Part shown: positions 28,218 through 41,613 of the stretch, in pieces
Layout of the letters: the number at the start of each line of letters is the position of its first letter
Position numbering within the stretch: position 1 is the stretch's first letter
Translations under genes and position numbers: made by a program
Source of the DNA: Floccularia luteovirens
Taxonomy: Eukaryota; Basidiomycota; Agaricomycetes; Agaricales; Squamanitaceae
Assembly: GCA_009739215.1 (NCBI GenBank)
Contig: VSJF01000007.1
Location: 434,001 to 498,000, forward strand
DNA: 64,000 nucleotides
Reading direction: 5' to 3'
The notes under the pieces: generated by a model
Told to the model about the DNA's origin: nothing
What the model saw: only the letters and a program-made list of their open reading frames with translations
Database searches by the model: none

Positions 28218-29822
28218 CTACTCTATAGAGTTAACCTTAAAGTTCCCAAATACTTCTTTCTCGTCAGTCACAATAACTTCTTGTCTATCTGGGTATAGCG
28301 CACTGACAACCTCTTTTTCTAACCACTTGTTCCCAGACTTTTCGTCCCAAACTGGTGTCAATGTATAATGTATTGAAAGCGCAGACAAAACGCCACCATA
28401 TGCATGAGATATCCCTATTATCGAATGTTTGTGAGTCTGACAAGGGATGAGCTATTCAGAAGTTGCATACCAGTATCGATGATTATAATTTTCCCGTTAC
28501 AACGAGAAACGATTCCCTTCACAAAGATTTGAATATGCACTCATGTATATATCCAACACTTACAGTAAAATCCGGAGTATGTCCCATAATCATTCTTCTC
28601 GTGCCAGTTCTTGCAAGAATATCTTCAACGTCCCTGCATACATTCTCGTCCGATTCAGTAGCCCACCCACGATACCACACCGGGCCGTCTGCTTCGTATA
28701 GAGCCTTTTCTTCTAGAAGTGAATCTAACCAGTGGTCAGTACGCAGGGCTAATATATGGGGTATAATAGATAGCTACCTGGTGGAAGACCAGGATATGGG
28801 TTTGGTGGATGCGGGGGTGGTTGGCGACGGTGTTGAAGTTTGGCCAGGAGTGAAGCTGATATGTCATTGATACGTGTAGGGAACGGTGCAAGACTTTTAT
28901 AGCTTGGTGACAATCCCCCGTGTACAAATGACAGGGCAGAATGAGACAGAGGGTCATTATCTTTATAATATGCGTCGTTCTCTAATTCTTCGTCCGTATC
29001 TTTCTGAAAGAAAGAAGGTGGAGGGAAGGGTGTGTTAGGGGGGCCCAGACTTGGGTGTAAAGGAAGTCGGGATGCGGTGGTATAATTTGCAGCCCAAGCA
29101 CGACCAATTCTACCTGTGGTGATGAATTTTTGGCGGGCTTCAACACTACCAAAAGTCTTAATCTCTGAAGGATAGACATAGCTATGCAAGATAGAAATTA
29201 TAGATATGGTTCCGAGTGCACAAATATCTTAACTCACCGCCAATCACCTAAAATTTTTTAATTAATTTCTGAATTCAGAGATTTATGCAATTACTTACCA
29301 ATGGCATTCATCCATTCATGATTTCCAAGATGAGATAATACTGTGCCTCCAGCAGCAAGTGCTTGCACTCGCAGTTTTTCCATCCATAAAAAAAGTGGTA
29401 TAGTGTCATCACCACTAATCAACAGAGTGAGTCGTGCGTTCAGGTTGGAGCATTACTACGCACCGGTCAATGATATCTCCTGTTTGGACGAAGTAATCTA
29501 CGTCACCAGTCCAGTTCCCAAATTCGTCAGTGACTCCTGAGAATTGGAGAACTTTCCTTGCATTCGCCAAGTCCCCGTGAAGGTCTCCCACAGCCACGAT
29601 GTGTCGGACAAAAGGACTTCGGGCCGTGAAATCAATATTGGTTTCTCGATCTACCGAAATTCCAAGTAACCTGTAAAGTGTGAATGTTAACTTTGGCCAC
29701 AGTTCAGGTCTTGACGTGGATATCGAGGAGTAGATATAAGCGAGTTCAAAGTTATAAAACACATAGAAGGCCACGACAACTACCAATGCCAAGTTGGTCA
29801 ACAAGCTGCGGATCCAACCCAT
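28218..29822 (-). CDS. Membrane-anchored Shewanella-like protein phosphatase (metallophosphoesterase)
   Basis: This is a PPP-superfamily metallophosphatase. An N-terminal membrane segment (LTNLALVVVVAFYVFYNFEL) makes it a likely ER/Golgi-lumen or vacuolar enzyme with the catalytic part outside the cytosol. The two-metal motifs are in order: VAVGDLHGDLANARKVL (GDxHG), QTGDIIDRGDD (GDxxDRG, completed across an intron) and SHLGNHEWMNAIGDWRYV (GNHE). Then come SFVHGGLSPSY, VWYRGWATE, RMIMGHTPDFT and DTGISHAYGG. This combination fits the bacterial-like SLP group rather than PP1/PP2A. About five introns. It ends KEVFGNFKVNSIE with TAG at 28218-28220. The ATG at 29822 is only 169 bp from the divergent hydrolase start. 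Confidence 0.85.
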
Positions 29823-29991
29823 AACGCTGCAGAGCTATCGTGCTGACGAGCACGATGTTCAAATCCCTGTGACGGTTGATGCGAGTGTCACTCAACTGAT
29901 TAGTCATTCGGTGTTAGCTCAAGCGCTCTGAACCCTGCTTTTTTGACCCGACTCCGGATGCAACGAGTTGATTGCATAACTTCAAGATGTT

Positions 29992-31830
29992 ATGGCCATC
30001 CTCACTACGCATCTGTCGCGCCTCTCATTTCTACGTTTCACGAGGAAGGGGATACTTGGAAGTCGCTGCATCCATAAAGATACGGCTCTTGAATTGTCTT
30101 CCCCTTCAGTGATTACAATGGACAACTCCTACCCCGGTCCAAACGCGACACAGTTCCATTTTGCTCAGAGTCCTGCTTTGCTACCAGTAAAAACAAATCT
30201 TGACTCTGGGGGTATCCAGGAACTGTCGCTGAAGAATTTATTAGAAACAAGATGTAGCAGTTTGTTTATTCCATTTCAGCCACCATGGCGTTTATTCAAG
30301 TTAAGGGGGCTGTAATCAGTACTTTCCATGTGCTAATTCCAGACTTATAGCGGTCACCTACAGACTCTCTATAACGTCTACGAAAAGTCCAGACATCGAT
30401 CAAGTATGGTATCGACGGTATGTCATTCCCCGAAAGTCCACAAATTAGTGTTGAGCTTATTTTCCAGCCAACATATTCGCTTAATAGATGGGGGAACACT
30501 GTCAGCCTATTTCTGTTCATAACTAATACCTATGCTAATCATGCCAGCTCTTCAGAGGTCTAGATTTTGTGCAAACTGATTCCACTTCTCATAACAATGA
30601 TACCCCCATAATAGTGGTTACCCATGGGCTAACTGGAGGTAACAAGTCTTTAATCTGACTGCTACTGTTTCTTAACTCCGCCAGGTTCTTTCGAGAACTA
30701 CATACGAGCTGTTCTTGCACCCGCATGTAAGCCAGCCGACGAGGGAGGTCTTGGATATCGTGCTGTTGTGGTTACTAGCAGAGGGTGTGAGTAACGCAGT
30801 GTATGTGCTACAAAATCAGTCCTGACATCACTGCTTTAGGCGCTGGTGTACCAATAACTAGTCCTCGGCTATATACTGCTGGTCATACTGATGATTTACG
30901 ACAAGCTTTATTGTACCTGAGGACAAAATACCCCAACGCGCCTTTGTTAGGACTTGGATTTTCGCTAGGCGCTAATGTGATGACAAGATATGTAGAGGAA
31001 GAAGGAGAGAACAGTCGCCTATCTTCTGTTTGTGTTCTTTCCTGTGTAAGTGGATTATTCTGGATATACGGCGTGTTCACTAAACAAAGCTATCGCACAG
31101 CCTTGGGACATGCAGAAAAACGGATATGGGTACGTCAATTTACCCGAGTCTTTGACCCATCCAAAATCTAATAACATTACATGTCAGACTAGTTAGCACC
31201 TTTTTAGGCAAGAATCTCTATTCACGAGGAATGGGTCGAAATTTGGTGAAACTCGTTAGGCGACATAAACATTCATTCCGTCAGTTTCCTGACCACCCTT
31301 TGTCAAAAGAACTTCCTGCAGTACTTGCCACGAAGATGCCTACCCTTCATCATTTTGACGATACATTTACCAGAAAAGTTGGAGGGGAACCCCCGACATT
31401 CCCGATAGCAACAATCGATGATTATTATCGGTGGGCGTCAAGTGACAAACTAGTTGAAAATATACGGGTACCTTTCCTAGCCATAAATTCCGCAGATGAT
31501 CCGGTTGTGACTTCTACACCAATGGATGGCAAAGGCAACGGGCTAGTCACTATGGTTTTGACACATAAAGGAGGACATCTTGGATGGTTTCAAACTCAAA
31601 GTGGAAACGCCTCTGTGATAGAACGGTGGTCGACAAAACCTATTCTAGAGTGGTTAAGACTAAACGGAAACGATCTGGTCCAACCCACAAGTCCACGTGG
31701 TAAAACTGCGCATATCGATGAGGAGGGTTTTATCAGGGAAGAAGGCCGAATGGATATTGGTTGCAAAGAAATAGCTGGCAGTATCCTTATCGATGGAAAT
31801 GCAGGTGAACCTAAGCTACATCGATTTTAA
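29992..31830 (+). CDS. Alpha/beta hydrolase of the ABHD1/3-Eht1 type (copy 1)
   Basis: Fungal relatives (Eht1, Eeb1, Ymr210w) make or break medium-chain acyl esters; animal relatives act on phospholipids. Signatures seen are FNGHLQTLYNVYEK after the first intron, the oxyanion loop THGLTGGSFENYIRA, CAGVPITSPRLYTAGHTDDL, the nucleophile Ser in GLGFSLGANVMTRY, the acid Asp in AINSADDPVV, and the catalytic His in HKGGHLGWF. The first in-frame ATG (29992) adds MAILTTHLSRLSFLRFTRKG, rich in Arg and lacking acids, which could be a mitochondrial presequence; a second ATG is at 30118. Copy 2 lacks it. Splicing near 31060-31200, just after SSVCVLSC, is not fully resolved. Confidence 0.82.
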
Positions 31831-32231
31831 CGGCAGGGTTATGGTAAAACATCCGTGACATGTCATATTTAGTGAGTGAATAGAAACTACCAGAACATAC
31901 ATACGATAACAATTAATAGATTGCAATGTGGAAGTGATTATAAGAGGGCAGAGGAGTGAGTGACGCAAAGGACCCAAGAGAGGAGTGAGAGAAAGCTGAT
32001 GTCACGGGAGTGAATGAGGTGATCTGGTGTAGATCTTCGGTGTTATGTCACCCGATGCGGTTCGATTGCAGAGATTCCATTCCATGCCCTTCAAACAGGG
32101 CTGTGTTCCCTTTCCTTTATATTCTATTCTCTTTCTTATATAAATCCATCTTTCTTCCTTACCACCGTGCCTCAAGCACACACCCATATTTCACCATTCA
32201 GTCCCAAACTATCCCGCAGCCTCCAGCACGT
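31831..32231. promoter_or_regulatory. Promoter of the small Trp-rich gene
   Basis: TTATATAAATCC at about 32137-32148 looks like a TATA box. A pyrimidine-rich leader leads to the ATG at 32232, and a C/T-rich run at 32100-32170 supports a transcription start here. No other gene was seen. Confidence 0.45.
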
Positions 32232-32546
32232 ATGGCTGGTGAACCCGTAGTCGGTGACGCAACCCGTGTCTGGGAGCTCAACGTATATTGGGTGAAATAT
32301 AGTCAATGTGGAGTATGGGACCCAAGGGGTCGTGGGGTCGATATTTGGGAGTGTATCCTTGACCGTACGTACCTTTTCGCCAACCCGATAACAGCTCTTT
32401 GATCTTTGTTCTTTGTCCAACAGATCATTCAACGCCCGGTACTCAGGTGCTTAGAGTCTTTCCTCCTGTTCTTTCACAGAAGTGCTGACCTTCCCATTGC
32501 TCAGCCTCCAAATCCTACTTACTGGCGATATATCGCACGCAGATAG
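32232..32546 (+). CDS. Small Trp-rich protein, possibly CBM5/12-like
   Basis: Three exons (32232-32364, 32424-32446, 32505-32546) give 65 residues in phase. The second intron has a branch-like GCTGACC 15 bp before its CAG end. The product begins MAGEPVVGDATRVWELNVYW, continues GVDIWECILDHHSTPGTQ, and after the last splice PPNPTYWRYIARR. Spacing W...W-x-C...H-x-S-x-PG...PP...YW recalls CBM5/12-type chitin-binding modules (W...Y...C...H.S..P...W). The match is by eye. There is no signal peptide, so if it binds carbohydrate it does so without classical secretion. The 23-nt middle exon is very short. A promoter with TATA and C/T-rich leader lies directly upstream. Confidence 0.5.
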
Positions 32547-34132
32547 AATTGTGCCTACAATACACTACGCCGCGTCTGCAACCTGTAGAACGCGCACCCT
32601 GGTCGCCTTCGCGACCATCACCATACATTACATTTACTTACCTCAATCTCTTTCAACTCAATCCATGCGCTCACGTCCAACACTTGACAACCTAACAACC
32701 AAACCCACGCGATGTCAATTTGTCTCCATATTTATGGTAACCACGGCATCTCTGTATTTATGTGCAGGTCTACACTTCAATTGCTCGTATTACAAAGTTA
32801 TCTCTTCCCTGCTGTCAACGACCCTCGCTCATCGCCCTAATCACCAAAAGTAGCTTATCCGCCAAGCATCCAAGTAGTTTGGACACTGCGGTTTTGACAC
32901 CATTGCCTCTTTAGCCCATGCATGGCAACGGAAAACCGGCATGTTCGGAACTTGGTGTTCATGGTTTATTAACGGATAATGCCATTCTCCATCTGTCTTT
33001 CTTCTTTTTTGACTCGCAGCTCGGCATTCGGAGAGGATTCCTTCTTATCGATCCAGCGCTTGCGCATGGGGCCTTTCTTTTTTCTTTCATTTGTAGACTA
33101 AACACGACCATTGCTCAGGCTCAGCCCAACATAATTATTCTGCTGTGATATTTTTGTATTCGTTCAGATAACACTACTAGGTTTCATATTGGTTGCTTAG
33201 GGGTAATTTTATTGTTTCGAGGGAAAGGCCTATAGCCGAAATAGAGTACATGGAACAGTCTTAAAATTTTTTTTATTACATCGCACCTCAAGCTCAAGTA
33301 CCACACCAATATGTATTATTTTATCAAGTTTTCTATGGTTCCCTCTTTGCCCACGCCCCCTTGCAACAATTCAATAGGCCGAGACTCGCTTTGATATACT
33401 GAGCGAGGTTAAGAAAGTCCATCCCTCCAATTGAGTACTACATACAGTAAGTAGCTACATTTGCCTTACAACCACTTTAGCCACTTGCAGTCAGCATCGC
33501 ACATCCACGGAGAATAAGGATGACATCACGAACGCGTCATTCTTCGTTGTAATCACCTGCCCTCTACCTTGCATCGCCCGATGTCCTATCACGACAAGGA
33601 CATGCGACTTGCAAGTACATTACAATGATTACAAAACTTACCAGCAGACCAGTAGGAGATCTCCGAGTACCACCTTATATGTTCTAGAAGCTCAAATTTT
33701 GTACTTAGTATATTAGGTGCATCACATGAAAGTTCCTTAGATCCAACTTGGTTCTCGGATATAGGCTATAGCAGTTCCAACAGTTTTGTGTTGTGTGTTT
33801 TGTTCTTTTCAAGGAGGTGCCCTTCTTTGGTTTGAGGCTAGATCACCAGTGGTTGAAACGTAGAAGTTTGAAAGCTTGATCAGAAGTACAAAGTTGTAGC
33901 TAATATTGTAGGTTAACCGTGGATATCTAGGACTCATAGTAACAAACTAAAGCAAATAGCCTAATTATTCTTCCTTGAGTCCATTCCAACCACTCCCGGA
34001 AGCTAGTCCTCATTGTTGCTGTGATGCAACGTTTAACGCTCATGGCACATGTATAAATATCCCCTGAATCCCCGCTATCGCCATACCCCGAACAACTTGC
34101 CTGCACTGGTAATACATCTGCAATCAGTCATC
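32547..34132. other. Long intergenic region, no gene seen
   Basis: These 1.6 kb hold only short frames, none with splice partners or family sequence. Several T-rich and A-rich runs occur around 33000-33300. The end holds the promoter of hydrolase copy 2, with GTATAAATATCC at about 34050-34061. Confidence 0.4.
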
Positions 34133-35822
34133 ATGGGTATCGCCTTCTCAACGCATGGTGCGAGGTCGGACACAACCAAAATCCATTTTGGAGCCAAACC
34201 TGCTGTGGTCAATGTGAAGAAACGGAAACAAGATTCAGATGTGACTGAGATTTGTGAAATTGCTTTGTCAGAACTTGTGGAGACGAAATGCAGTAGTCTG
34301 TTCACTCCGTTCCAACCGAGTTCGTGGCTCTTCAAGTAAGTAAAAATTACTCCTGTTATTCGACCCACTGTGAACATGAAATCGCAGTGGTCATCTCCAA
34401 ACACTGTATAGTGTTAGTGGTAACTTTACCAAGGTGGATTCCATTACCTATCGGCGGTCAGTCTAGTGCGACCTCAATGCTACTGTACTTTCTCATGACC
34501 TCTCCTGACCAGAAAGTATCTACGTTTGTTAGATGGTGGCACGCTGTAAATGACACGCAAAATTCATAAATCTACTAAATTCTAAATTTAATGCAGTGGA
34601 CTTGACTTTACACCCTCTAACTTTGCTGAGGGTGCTGAAGATGTTCCTATGATCGTCGTTGCGCATGGCTTAACTGGAGGTGCGTTATATAACTACTTAG
34701 ACGGAATAAGGTTGGTGAAACCGGCACTTTAAGGATCCCATGAATCATACGTTCGCGCAATTCTGGCACCGGCATGTGGTTCTATTGAAAATGGAGGTCT
34801 AGGGTATCGAGGGGTGGTTGTGAACTTTAGAGGGTGTAAGTCGCCCTGATCTTGCAATTGAAAGTAGGCTAAAAATCATGAATCTAGGCGCTGAAGTGCC
34901 TATCACAAGTCCCCGGCTGTACAACGCAGGGGATACGGATGATCTACGGCAAGCATTGGCTTACATTTCGGCCACCTACCCGAAAGCACCTTTATTAGGT
35001 GTATCGTTTTCTATGGGTGCCAATGTCATGACACGTTATGTTGCCCAGGAAGGAATAAATAGTCGCCTTTCTTCAGTTTGTGCTATATCATGTGTAAGTC
35101 CTAATGACCAGTCACGGCCCGGGAATGATATTCACTATGAGCCGACTAGCCCTGGGATCTGGAAAAGAACGGTTTTGGGTATGTATTTGGATATCAACCA
35201 TTGTGACTGACATTAACATTGATTATTCAACAGTGTTTTAGAATCATTTCTCGGAAAATACCTTTATTCAAGAGGAATGGGTATAAATCTTGTGAATCTC
35301 CTCAAACGTCACGAACAATCATTCAATAAATATCCTGATCATCCGATAAGCCAAGTGCTTCCTACGGTTTTGTCACTGAAATATCCTACCTTCCCCGAGT
35401 TCGATGAACAATTCACTAGACGAGCCGGTGGTGATCCACCACATTTCCCTCATGCGACTGTCGGGGATTATTACCGATGGGCTTCCAGTCACAACGTGCT
35501 TGGTGATATACGTATTCCATTCCTAGCGATCAATGCAGAGGATGATCCAGTGGTAAAATCGATCCCTCGGGAAGACCTGAACAATGGGTGGGTGACTTTA
35601 GTCTGCACAGATGGAGGAGGACATCTTGGCTGGTTCCAGTCTGTAGAAGAATCGAAAATCGAGCGCTGGACGACGAAGGCAATGTTAGAGTGGTTCAGAA
35701 TGTGTATAGAAGATATTGATCATGGGTGTATACCACGAGGTAGAAGTACATTAGTGAATGCTGAGGGATTTATCCAAGAAGAAGGTCGAGAGGACTTGGG
35801 ATGTAAAGAAATAGATTTGTAG
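34133..35822 (+). CDS. Alpha/beta hydrolase of the ABHD1/3-Eht1 type (copy 2)
   Basis: Paralogue of the gene at 29992-31830. It starts MGIAFSTHGARSDTTKIHF with no presequence. Family features are LVETKCSSLFTPFQPSSWLF (matching copy 1's LLETRCSSLFIPFQPPWRLF), FNGHLQTLYSVSGNFTKV across the first intron, the oxyanion AHGLTGGSHESYVRA, EVPITSPRLYNAGDTDDL, the nucleophile in GVSFSMGANVMTRY, the Asp in AINAEDDPVV and the His in DGGGHLGWF. The C-terminal ends also match (EGFIQEEGREDLGCKEI). Exon order and intron positions agree with copy 1, so the pair arose by gene duplication, with the small gene at 32232 now between them. All three catalytic residues are intact in both. Confidence 0.82.
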
Positions 35823-35959
35823 ATAAATATGACGTCATTTCTCATCATCCATATTTGCACTCGAGTGACGCTCATTGGTGGAGAGCTGAAATATATATAG
35901 AGCCAACAATAAATCCCATCCAAGACAATCCCCCATTTCGCATCTCTCTACTATCCTAC

Positions 35960-36636
35960 ATGAATACCATTCAAAACGTGTCTCGTTCAGCTCTTCGAAA
36001 CCGTAGCGGGTTTCCCCATGCTGTCGTAACTTCATCTATGAGGTACACAAGCACTAGGTAATGCCCTTTTAATCACTGACTGGCCTGGGAATGAACATGT
36101 TGACGGTAACAGACACTATTCCAGGTCCATCTTTACTTATGTCAGAATTACACCTATACTCATCCCAGGCCCTGCGTCATAGCACGATGCACGACAATGA
36201 CCCAAAGGTGCGCATATATCCATCTCTATCTGGTCTACTCTAACACGCCAGTAGACTCTCGACAGAGAAAAAGCACGCAACTTGTCCAAGTCGCAACATC
36301 GGACTTCAACCCCTCACACGCACGCGCCGGGGTGGAATGAGCACCTAGCAAGCGCGTCAGAAGCAAATATCAAGGTGATGAAGTTATACTCAAAACTATT
36401 ATTAGGCTGGTATTCATGGTTCGACTATACAGGCCGATAAGTCTACGGGCACGACGAACGAGCTTCAAAGCCAAACCGTTCAATATGTAAAAGCACGACA
36501 TGACGCGGAAAACGACACAGACAGTACGACCGCATATTACTCCCGTGACGAAGTTGCTGGGCCCCTATCTGGAGCTCCAGGCAAGGAAGAGGTGCATATA
36601 GTCAATGAAGGCAAGGTCTCAGATAAGCAATGTTGA
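35960..36636 (+). CDS. Small predicted mitochondrial protein with 12-nt microexon
   Basis: Five exons (35960-36057, 36113-36124, 36183-36207, 36255-36374, 36433-36636) give 152 residues in phase. The N-terminus MNTIQNVSRSALRNRSGFPH is basic and Ser-rich like a mitochondrial presequence. It continues STMHDNDPKTLDREKARNLS, then TPHTHAPGWNEHLASASEAN, IKADKSTGTTNELQSQTVQY and AYYSRDEVAGPLSGAPG. I recognise APGWNEHLASASEAxVKAD as recurrent in fungal hypothetical mitochondrial proteins but know no function. Microexon 36113-36124 encodes only HYS plus split codons; skipping it keeps the frame. Only 137 bp separate it from the hydrolase stop, with TATATATAG at about 35889-35898 as its TATA. Confidence 0.7.
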
Positions 36637-37443
36637 CTGTCTATTCACAACAGCCACAGTAGAAAGTAAGGTGAAACCAACACAGAGTAAATAAGATGTG
36701 AGTACTTTGTCGAGTTGTTCCCAAGTATGAAATTCTAATTGTTACTTATGCCTAGATTAAAGCTTATAGGGAAAAATAAGAGGGAAAACTCAACTCACAG
36801 ACATTGTTTCCTCACAAGTAGCAAGTTTATCTCGATGAAACTAAAACAAACGAAACAACCTGTATTTCTTTAACATCATAGTTATAGCTTCTTGAAATCC
36901 GTATTGCATATTTTTATTTTGGGCTTCGAATGACAACATAGTTCCTCACCCGCGTGTTTTTGTGGAGAATTCTGCCAGGCGGAAAGGTCCGGTGAGCCAC
37001 ACAAAACGGCAATTGAACGTGAGCATGATGCGTATCATCTCTTTGAACGATATCATAATCTGGGTTGAGAAAAATAAACCACAAATTTTGGAGTCGATGA
37101 GTACGTACATACATAAAGTATCTGTAGAGCTAGTTTTGCATTAAGCGTATACAATCATATCGTCAGACACTCGAGAAATGTGTATATTGCAGTACAAGAA
37201 ACACGGTTGACTGAAGGCTGGAAAAGGAAGAAAATGGAGAGAGAAAAAAAGGAGATGAGTATTTTATAAGTGTCTGTGCAATTGCAGGGTAGAAAGGAAA
37301 ACTGGCATCAATGCGAAGGAGAGAAAACACGAGACTAATGCGCGTTTTTTATATGGGTCCGGTATGATGACGTGGAACGTGTTTTCTTAAATCTCATTGG
37401 TCTCATGCATGCATTATGTGTATCTTTATTAACATTGTATCCA
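36637..37443. other. Convergent intergenic region
   Basis: This is 807 bp between converging gene ends. A/T-rich runs occur; no gene was seen. Confidence 0.35.
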
Positions 37444-38879
<1,436 letters not shown>

Positions 38880-39099
38880 AAAGAGGTATTTTTGAGGATT
38901 GGTGGTAAAGAGATAAGTGTAGTACGTGGAACGTTGTGTGGTGGAGATATAAAAGCTGTTTAACTGCTCTTACCCTCCCTGTCTGCCCCTTGTTAATCTT
39001 CACCGTCACATCGTCACATCGTCACTCTTGATATCACTTATTCCAAAGTCTTTTATAATCCTGCTATTCGCGTCGCGCCCTGTCTCTCTTGTGCTCTAA
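38880..39099. promoter_or_regulatory. Shared divergent promoter of PP2A and CCT5 genes
   Basis: Only 220 bp separate the two start codons. It contains a direct repeat CACATCGTCACATCGTCAC (about 39006-39024) and GATATAAAAGCTG near 38946-38958. Both genes are highly expressed housekeeping genes in most fungi, so shared control is plausible but not shown. Confidence 0.5.
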
Positions 39100-41338
39100 A
39101 TGGATCCGTCACAGGCTGTATATGCTACCGATGAGGTACGGAACAATAACTAGACGTGCTACTCATGTCTTATTGTCTTGATAGTATGGTCGACCCTTCA
39201 TTATCCTGCGGGAACAAGGGAAAAAAACCAGAACTCATGGTGTAGAGGCAATCAAGGTAATTCAAGTTTACTATCTTTATCTGTGGTACTAAGATTGTGT
39301 ACCCAAAAGTCACATATTCTAGCAGCTCGTACAGTCGCGAACATAATTCGTACTTCACTGGGTCCTCGAGGTGCGTAGTCAATTCTTTGATCGCAATCGA
39401 GATCAATTTTACATATCTATTTTATACAGGTTTGGATAAAATCCTGATATCTCCCGATGGCGAAATAACTGTCACCAACGACGGTGCGACGATCCTTGGA
39501 CAAATGGAAGTTGAACACCAGATTGCAAAGTTACTCGTTCAGCTGTCAAAAAGTCAGGATGACGAAATTGGAGATGGGACAACTGGTGTCGTAGGTTAGT
39601 GTCCAGTATTTTTGTATATATTGACATATTTTAATATCTGTGCAAGTCCTTGCCGGTGCACTCTTGGAACAAAGCGAGGCTTTACTTGACAAAGGTATTC
39701 ACCCTATACGAATTGCGGATGGTTTCGACCGTGCATGCATGGTAGCTGTCGAAGAGCTTGACCGTATCTCCGATCGTGTTGAATTCTCGTTAGACAACAC
39801 AGAAAATCTTCTCCGGACAGCTATGACGAGCCTGGGTAGTAAGATGTACATGGTTTCATACTAAATCATTGAAACCCCCGATTTACCTCTTGAAACATTT
39901 TCACAGTGTATCCAAAGAGCATCGGCAATTTGCTCAAATAGCTGTAGATGCTGTCTTGAAAGTTGCTGATTTGGAACGTCGAGACGTCTCATTTGATCTC
40001 ATCAAGGTAGACGGCAAAGTTGGCGGTTCACTCTCCGACACCTCTCTCATTCAAGGTGTACTTATCGACAAAGATATGTCCCATCCACAAATGCCACATA
40101 GTATAAAGGATGCCCGACTCGCAATTCTCACGTGTCCATTTGAACCCCCTCGTCCAAAGACAAAACACAAGCTAGACATTACTAGTGTGGAGGAATACAA
40201 GAAGTTGCGAGATTATGAAAAAGAGAAGTTCGCGGATATGATCAAGCGGGTTAAGGATACAGGCGCTAATTTAGTTATATGTCAATGGGGCTTTGACGAC
40301 GAAGCGAACCATTTGTTGATGCAAAATGATTTGCCTGCCGTGAGATGGGTTGGTGGACCGGAGATAGAGGTAAAGATTTAGCTTTCCAGGGTGTCCCTAC
40401 ATGACTGATTTACTTTCCATAAGCTCATCGCGATCGCGACCCAAGGACGTATCGTCCCTCGATTCGAAGATTTAACTGCCTCGAAATTAGGTAAAGCTGG
40501 CATTGTACGCGAGGTCTCCTTTGGCACAACGCGAGATAAGATGTTGGTGATAGAGGACTGCGCGAATACGCGTGCTGTGACGATTTTCGTACGTGGCAGT
40601 AACAAAATGGTGATTTATATGCGTCCCTGTCAGGATTTTACAAACAGCATCTGATCAGTAATTTAGATCATCGATGAAGCCAAACGTGCACTTCATGACG
40701 CCATCTGTGTTGTACGTAACCTTGTTGTTGACAACCGCGTCGTCTATGGAGGAGGCGCTGCGGATATCAGTTGTGGTATCGCAGTATCAAAAGCTGCAGA
40801 TGAAGTACGATATTGACCAGTTTTACTACCATTTATTTTTGCTTATGTTTTCACAGATTCCGTCGATTGAGCAGTATGCCATGCGTGCATTTGCATCTGC
40901 CTTGGAATCCGTTCCGCTTGCCCTAGCTGAAAACAGTGGTCTCTCCCCCATAGAAACACTCACAGAAGTCCGGAGTAGACAAGTTAAGGAAAAGAACTCA
41001 AGATTAGGTATCGATTGTAATGGAAAGGGGGAGAATGGTGAGTATATGCACTATAACACTGGATATTGATCTTGAGTATTGATTCTGATCTTTATAGATA
41101 TGAAAAAGCAGTTTGTATATGACCCTCTAATCTCAAAACGCCAACAATATCTTCTGGCTACTCAAGTGAGTACAGTTCGAGCTGTCTGTCCCTATTATTT
41201 ACTTAAACTTCCATTCCAGTTGGTCCGGGCTGTACTAAAAATCGGTAAGGACCAACCTCATTCCTATTATAACCGATGTCATAAACTGATGTCTTTTCGA
41301 CAGATGATGTGATCGTATCCGGAGAAGCTGATGAATAA
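39100..41338 (+). CDS. CCT5: Chaperonin TRiC/CCT subunit epsilon (Cct5)
   Basis: This is one of eight subunits of the cytosolic chaperonin that folds actin and tubulin. About nine exons. Landmarks are [59 protein letters not shown], and [20 protein letters not shown] (the ATP-binding GDGTT). Then [78 protein letters not shown] and [20 protein letters not shown] follow. It ends [11 protein letters not shown] with TAA at 41336-41338. The HLLMQN and QWGFDDEAN stretches are specific to the epsilon subunit. All exons keep phase; no damage is visible. Confidence 0.95.
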
Positions 41339-41613
41339 AAGCACTGTAGAATAGTAGTATATTGGCAGTAGATTTGACCGCATAAAATCATGATAATTTC
41401 ACACTTCTTATTCAGACGACTTTAAGGCAACGGGAAAATGGATTTGAATTATCGTAACTACTACACAAAAATTTTCTACCCTTGCAAAGTTATGCAAGGG
41501 GATTTTCTAATCTATTTTCCGGCCAGTTGGATTTCTTTTTTTTTGGTCGTTACTTAGTTGCCTTCATCGAGCCTCGTTAGGGCGAGTAAGGATTTTTTTG
41601 TTAAGGTCATGAG
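41339..41613. other. Intergenic region after CCT5
   Basis: Nothing gene-like was seen. It is AT-rich and leads into the repeat element. Confidence 0.35.
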
